From Auanema rhodensis (lineage: Eukaryota; Nematoda; Chromadorea; Rhabditida; Rhabditidae): a stretch of 64,000 bases of DNA. Under the pieces are notes generated by a model that worked only from the letters and a program-made list of their open reading frames with translations, did not search any database and was not told the origin of the DNA. The translations under genes were made by a program, and so were the position numbers. Below are positions 63,204 through 64,000 of the stretch, one piece after another; the first letter of the stretch is position 1, and the number at the start of each line of letters is the position of its first letter. The stretch is taken from assembly GCA_964057225.1 (NCBI GenBank), contig OZ059898.1:9300001-9364000 (forward strand). Direction: 5' to 3'.

Positions 63204-64000
63204 TCATTGCTCATTGCGCTGACCTCTAACTAAAATTTCTTGAGCTGTGGACAGCACTAGTCTTCCATCTCTGGTCCACATTTTTCCATGAATCAGAGCC
63301 CGTCCTCCACCTGCTATTGTTGATTCAGTCTCGTATAAAACCCAATCGGTATCAATCCGAAAATCGGGACGATGGAACCACATTGTGTGATCCAGGGAAG
63401 CGGCCATTCCTAATTAATCTGATTAGAAAAAAATTAACTGTTTTTCAAGGAACCTAATTTGAATCCAGCGGCAGCATGTGCAGCTATCGGTGTACCTACG
63501 GGCGCAACATCACTAATAAAAGCAGCAACACAATGATGTAATTGTTCATCAATTCCTGAGTAATGTATTTTTCGATTTTTATTGAATGGGAAGAACAACC
63601 TATATCAGTATTATTCTTGACCCAGCATGCGAATTTCATTGGCTGATTTAAAGGAACTTGAATATATTTCAGTGGAGTAATCAGTCGCACTTGAAATGTT
63701 TTTGGGATATCGAGCACCTACATTTGTTAATAAGAAAAATAATAAGAAAGACAATTACTTGCTGATAAGCGGCAGCGGCTCGTTTTCCTTGCTCCGTAAC
63801 ACTATTTGGATTATTTAAGAGTCTGAATATATATATAATTAATATATGTATCTTAAAAAAGTGCATACCTTTCCATGAAATCTCTTGCATTTTCACATTC
63901 CTCAGGCTTTGGTACAATAGGCATTTGATGTTGGTGAGAAATAGAATCATCTTCTAATTTCTGGAAACTATCTAGTTCGAAGAGAGAAGAAAATGTATTC
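63204..64000 (-). CDS. acyl-CoA thioesterase (ACOT8/TesB-like), 5' end beyond the window
   Basis: Hydrolyses acyl-CoA, in peroxisomes in many animals; a C-terminal targeting signal is not seen (ends GQRNEQ). Right to left, open coding begins at the window edge with SLFELDSFQK, then HQHQMPIVPKPEECENARDF, LNQPMKFACWVKN, LHHCVAAFISDVAPVGTPI and a second hotdog domain with SLDHTMWFHRP, DTDWVLYETESTIAGGGRAL and VLSTAQEILVR. The Asp in SLDHTMW and the Gln in TAQE correspond to catalytic residues of the TesB family; the Ser/Thr of ESTI fits the third. Matches the second half of ACOT8 well; the first hotdog domain lies outside. Stop at 63204, 203 bases from the convergent transporter stop. Confidence 0.9.

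Noticed and set aside
1-64000. tRNA, rRNA, CRISPR array, retrotransposon or virus-derived genes
   Set aside because: No cloverleaf-type A and B boxes, conserved rRNA segments, regular spacer repeats, reverse transcriptase or capsid motifs were seen by eye; a covariance-model scan would be needed for small RNAs.

Overview
This window looks like AT-rich nuclear DNA from a compact animal genome, most likely a nematode. About 24 protein-coding genes are broken into small exons, mostly by introns of about 40-60 bases with GT-AG ends. Many start codons lie a few bases after a splice-acceptor-like TTTTAG or TTTCAG, as expected if spliced leaders are trans-spliced (inference). Gene content supports a nematode: a serpentine chemoreceptor-like receptor, a LIN-12/GLP-1-like short Notch, an HNF4-type nuclear receptor and a likely FAR-type lipid-binding protein. 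I cannot name the species. I saw no tRNA, rRNA, CRISPR array or viral sequence. All exon models were read by eye.

Layout, left to right: (1) 0.9-6.2 kb, + strand, a rhodopsin-family GPCR with long introns; (2) 7.5-8.8 kb, - strand, an Srx-like chemoreceptor; (3) 10.1-10.6 kb, a 481-base non-autonomous DNA transposon with inverted termini and an 8-base target duplication; (4) 10.7-12.7 kb, + strand, sterol O-acyltransferase; (5) 13.9-14.8 kb, a small PPxY membrane protein; (6) 15.6-19.1 kb, a very short Notch receptor; (7) 20.1-21.8 kb, a NUDT5-type Nudix hydrolase, convergent with (8) an HNF4-like nuclear receptor on the - strand at 22.1-24.4 kb; (9) about 4.2 kb with no convincing gene; (10) 28.6-32.7 kb, three closely spaced - strand genes: Skp1-like, an unknown membrane protein, and PAF acetylhydrolase; (11) 33.7-35.0 kb, a PH-like-domain protein, and 35.9-36.2 kb, a 65-residue secreted peptide, both - strand.

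(12) 37.5-50.7 kb holds four + strand genes in a row (an unknown helical protein, a KIAA0319-like PKD-domain protein, TRAPPC9 and a TAF3-like TFIID subunit) with gaps of only about 230-470 bases, a possible operon. (13) 51.2-52.3 kb, - strand, a secreted FAR-like protein. (14) 52.8-54.7 kb, STAM, convergent with CutA1. (15) 57.0-63.0 kb, + strand, EEIG1/FAM102, a single-domain matrix metalloproteinase and an SLC49A3-like transporter with two possible first exons. (16) 63.2 kb to the right edge, - strand, the 3' part of an acyl-CoA thioesterase.

The genes form no single pathway. Several concern lipids (sterol esterification, PAF hydrolysis, acyl-CoA hydrolysis, FAR-like binding, HNF4-type regulation) or membrane traffic (TRAPPC9, STAM), but this is probably ordinary mixed gene order. 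The most unusual items are the three-EGF Notch, the prodomain-less metalloproteinase and the G-rich hairpin transposon.
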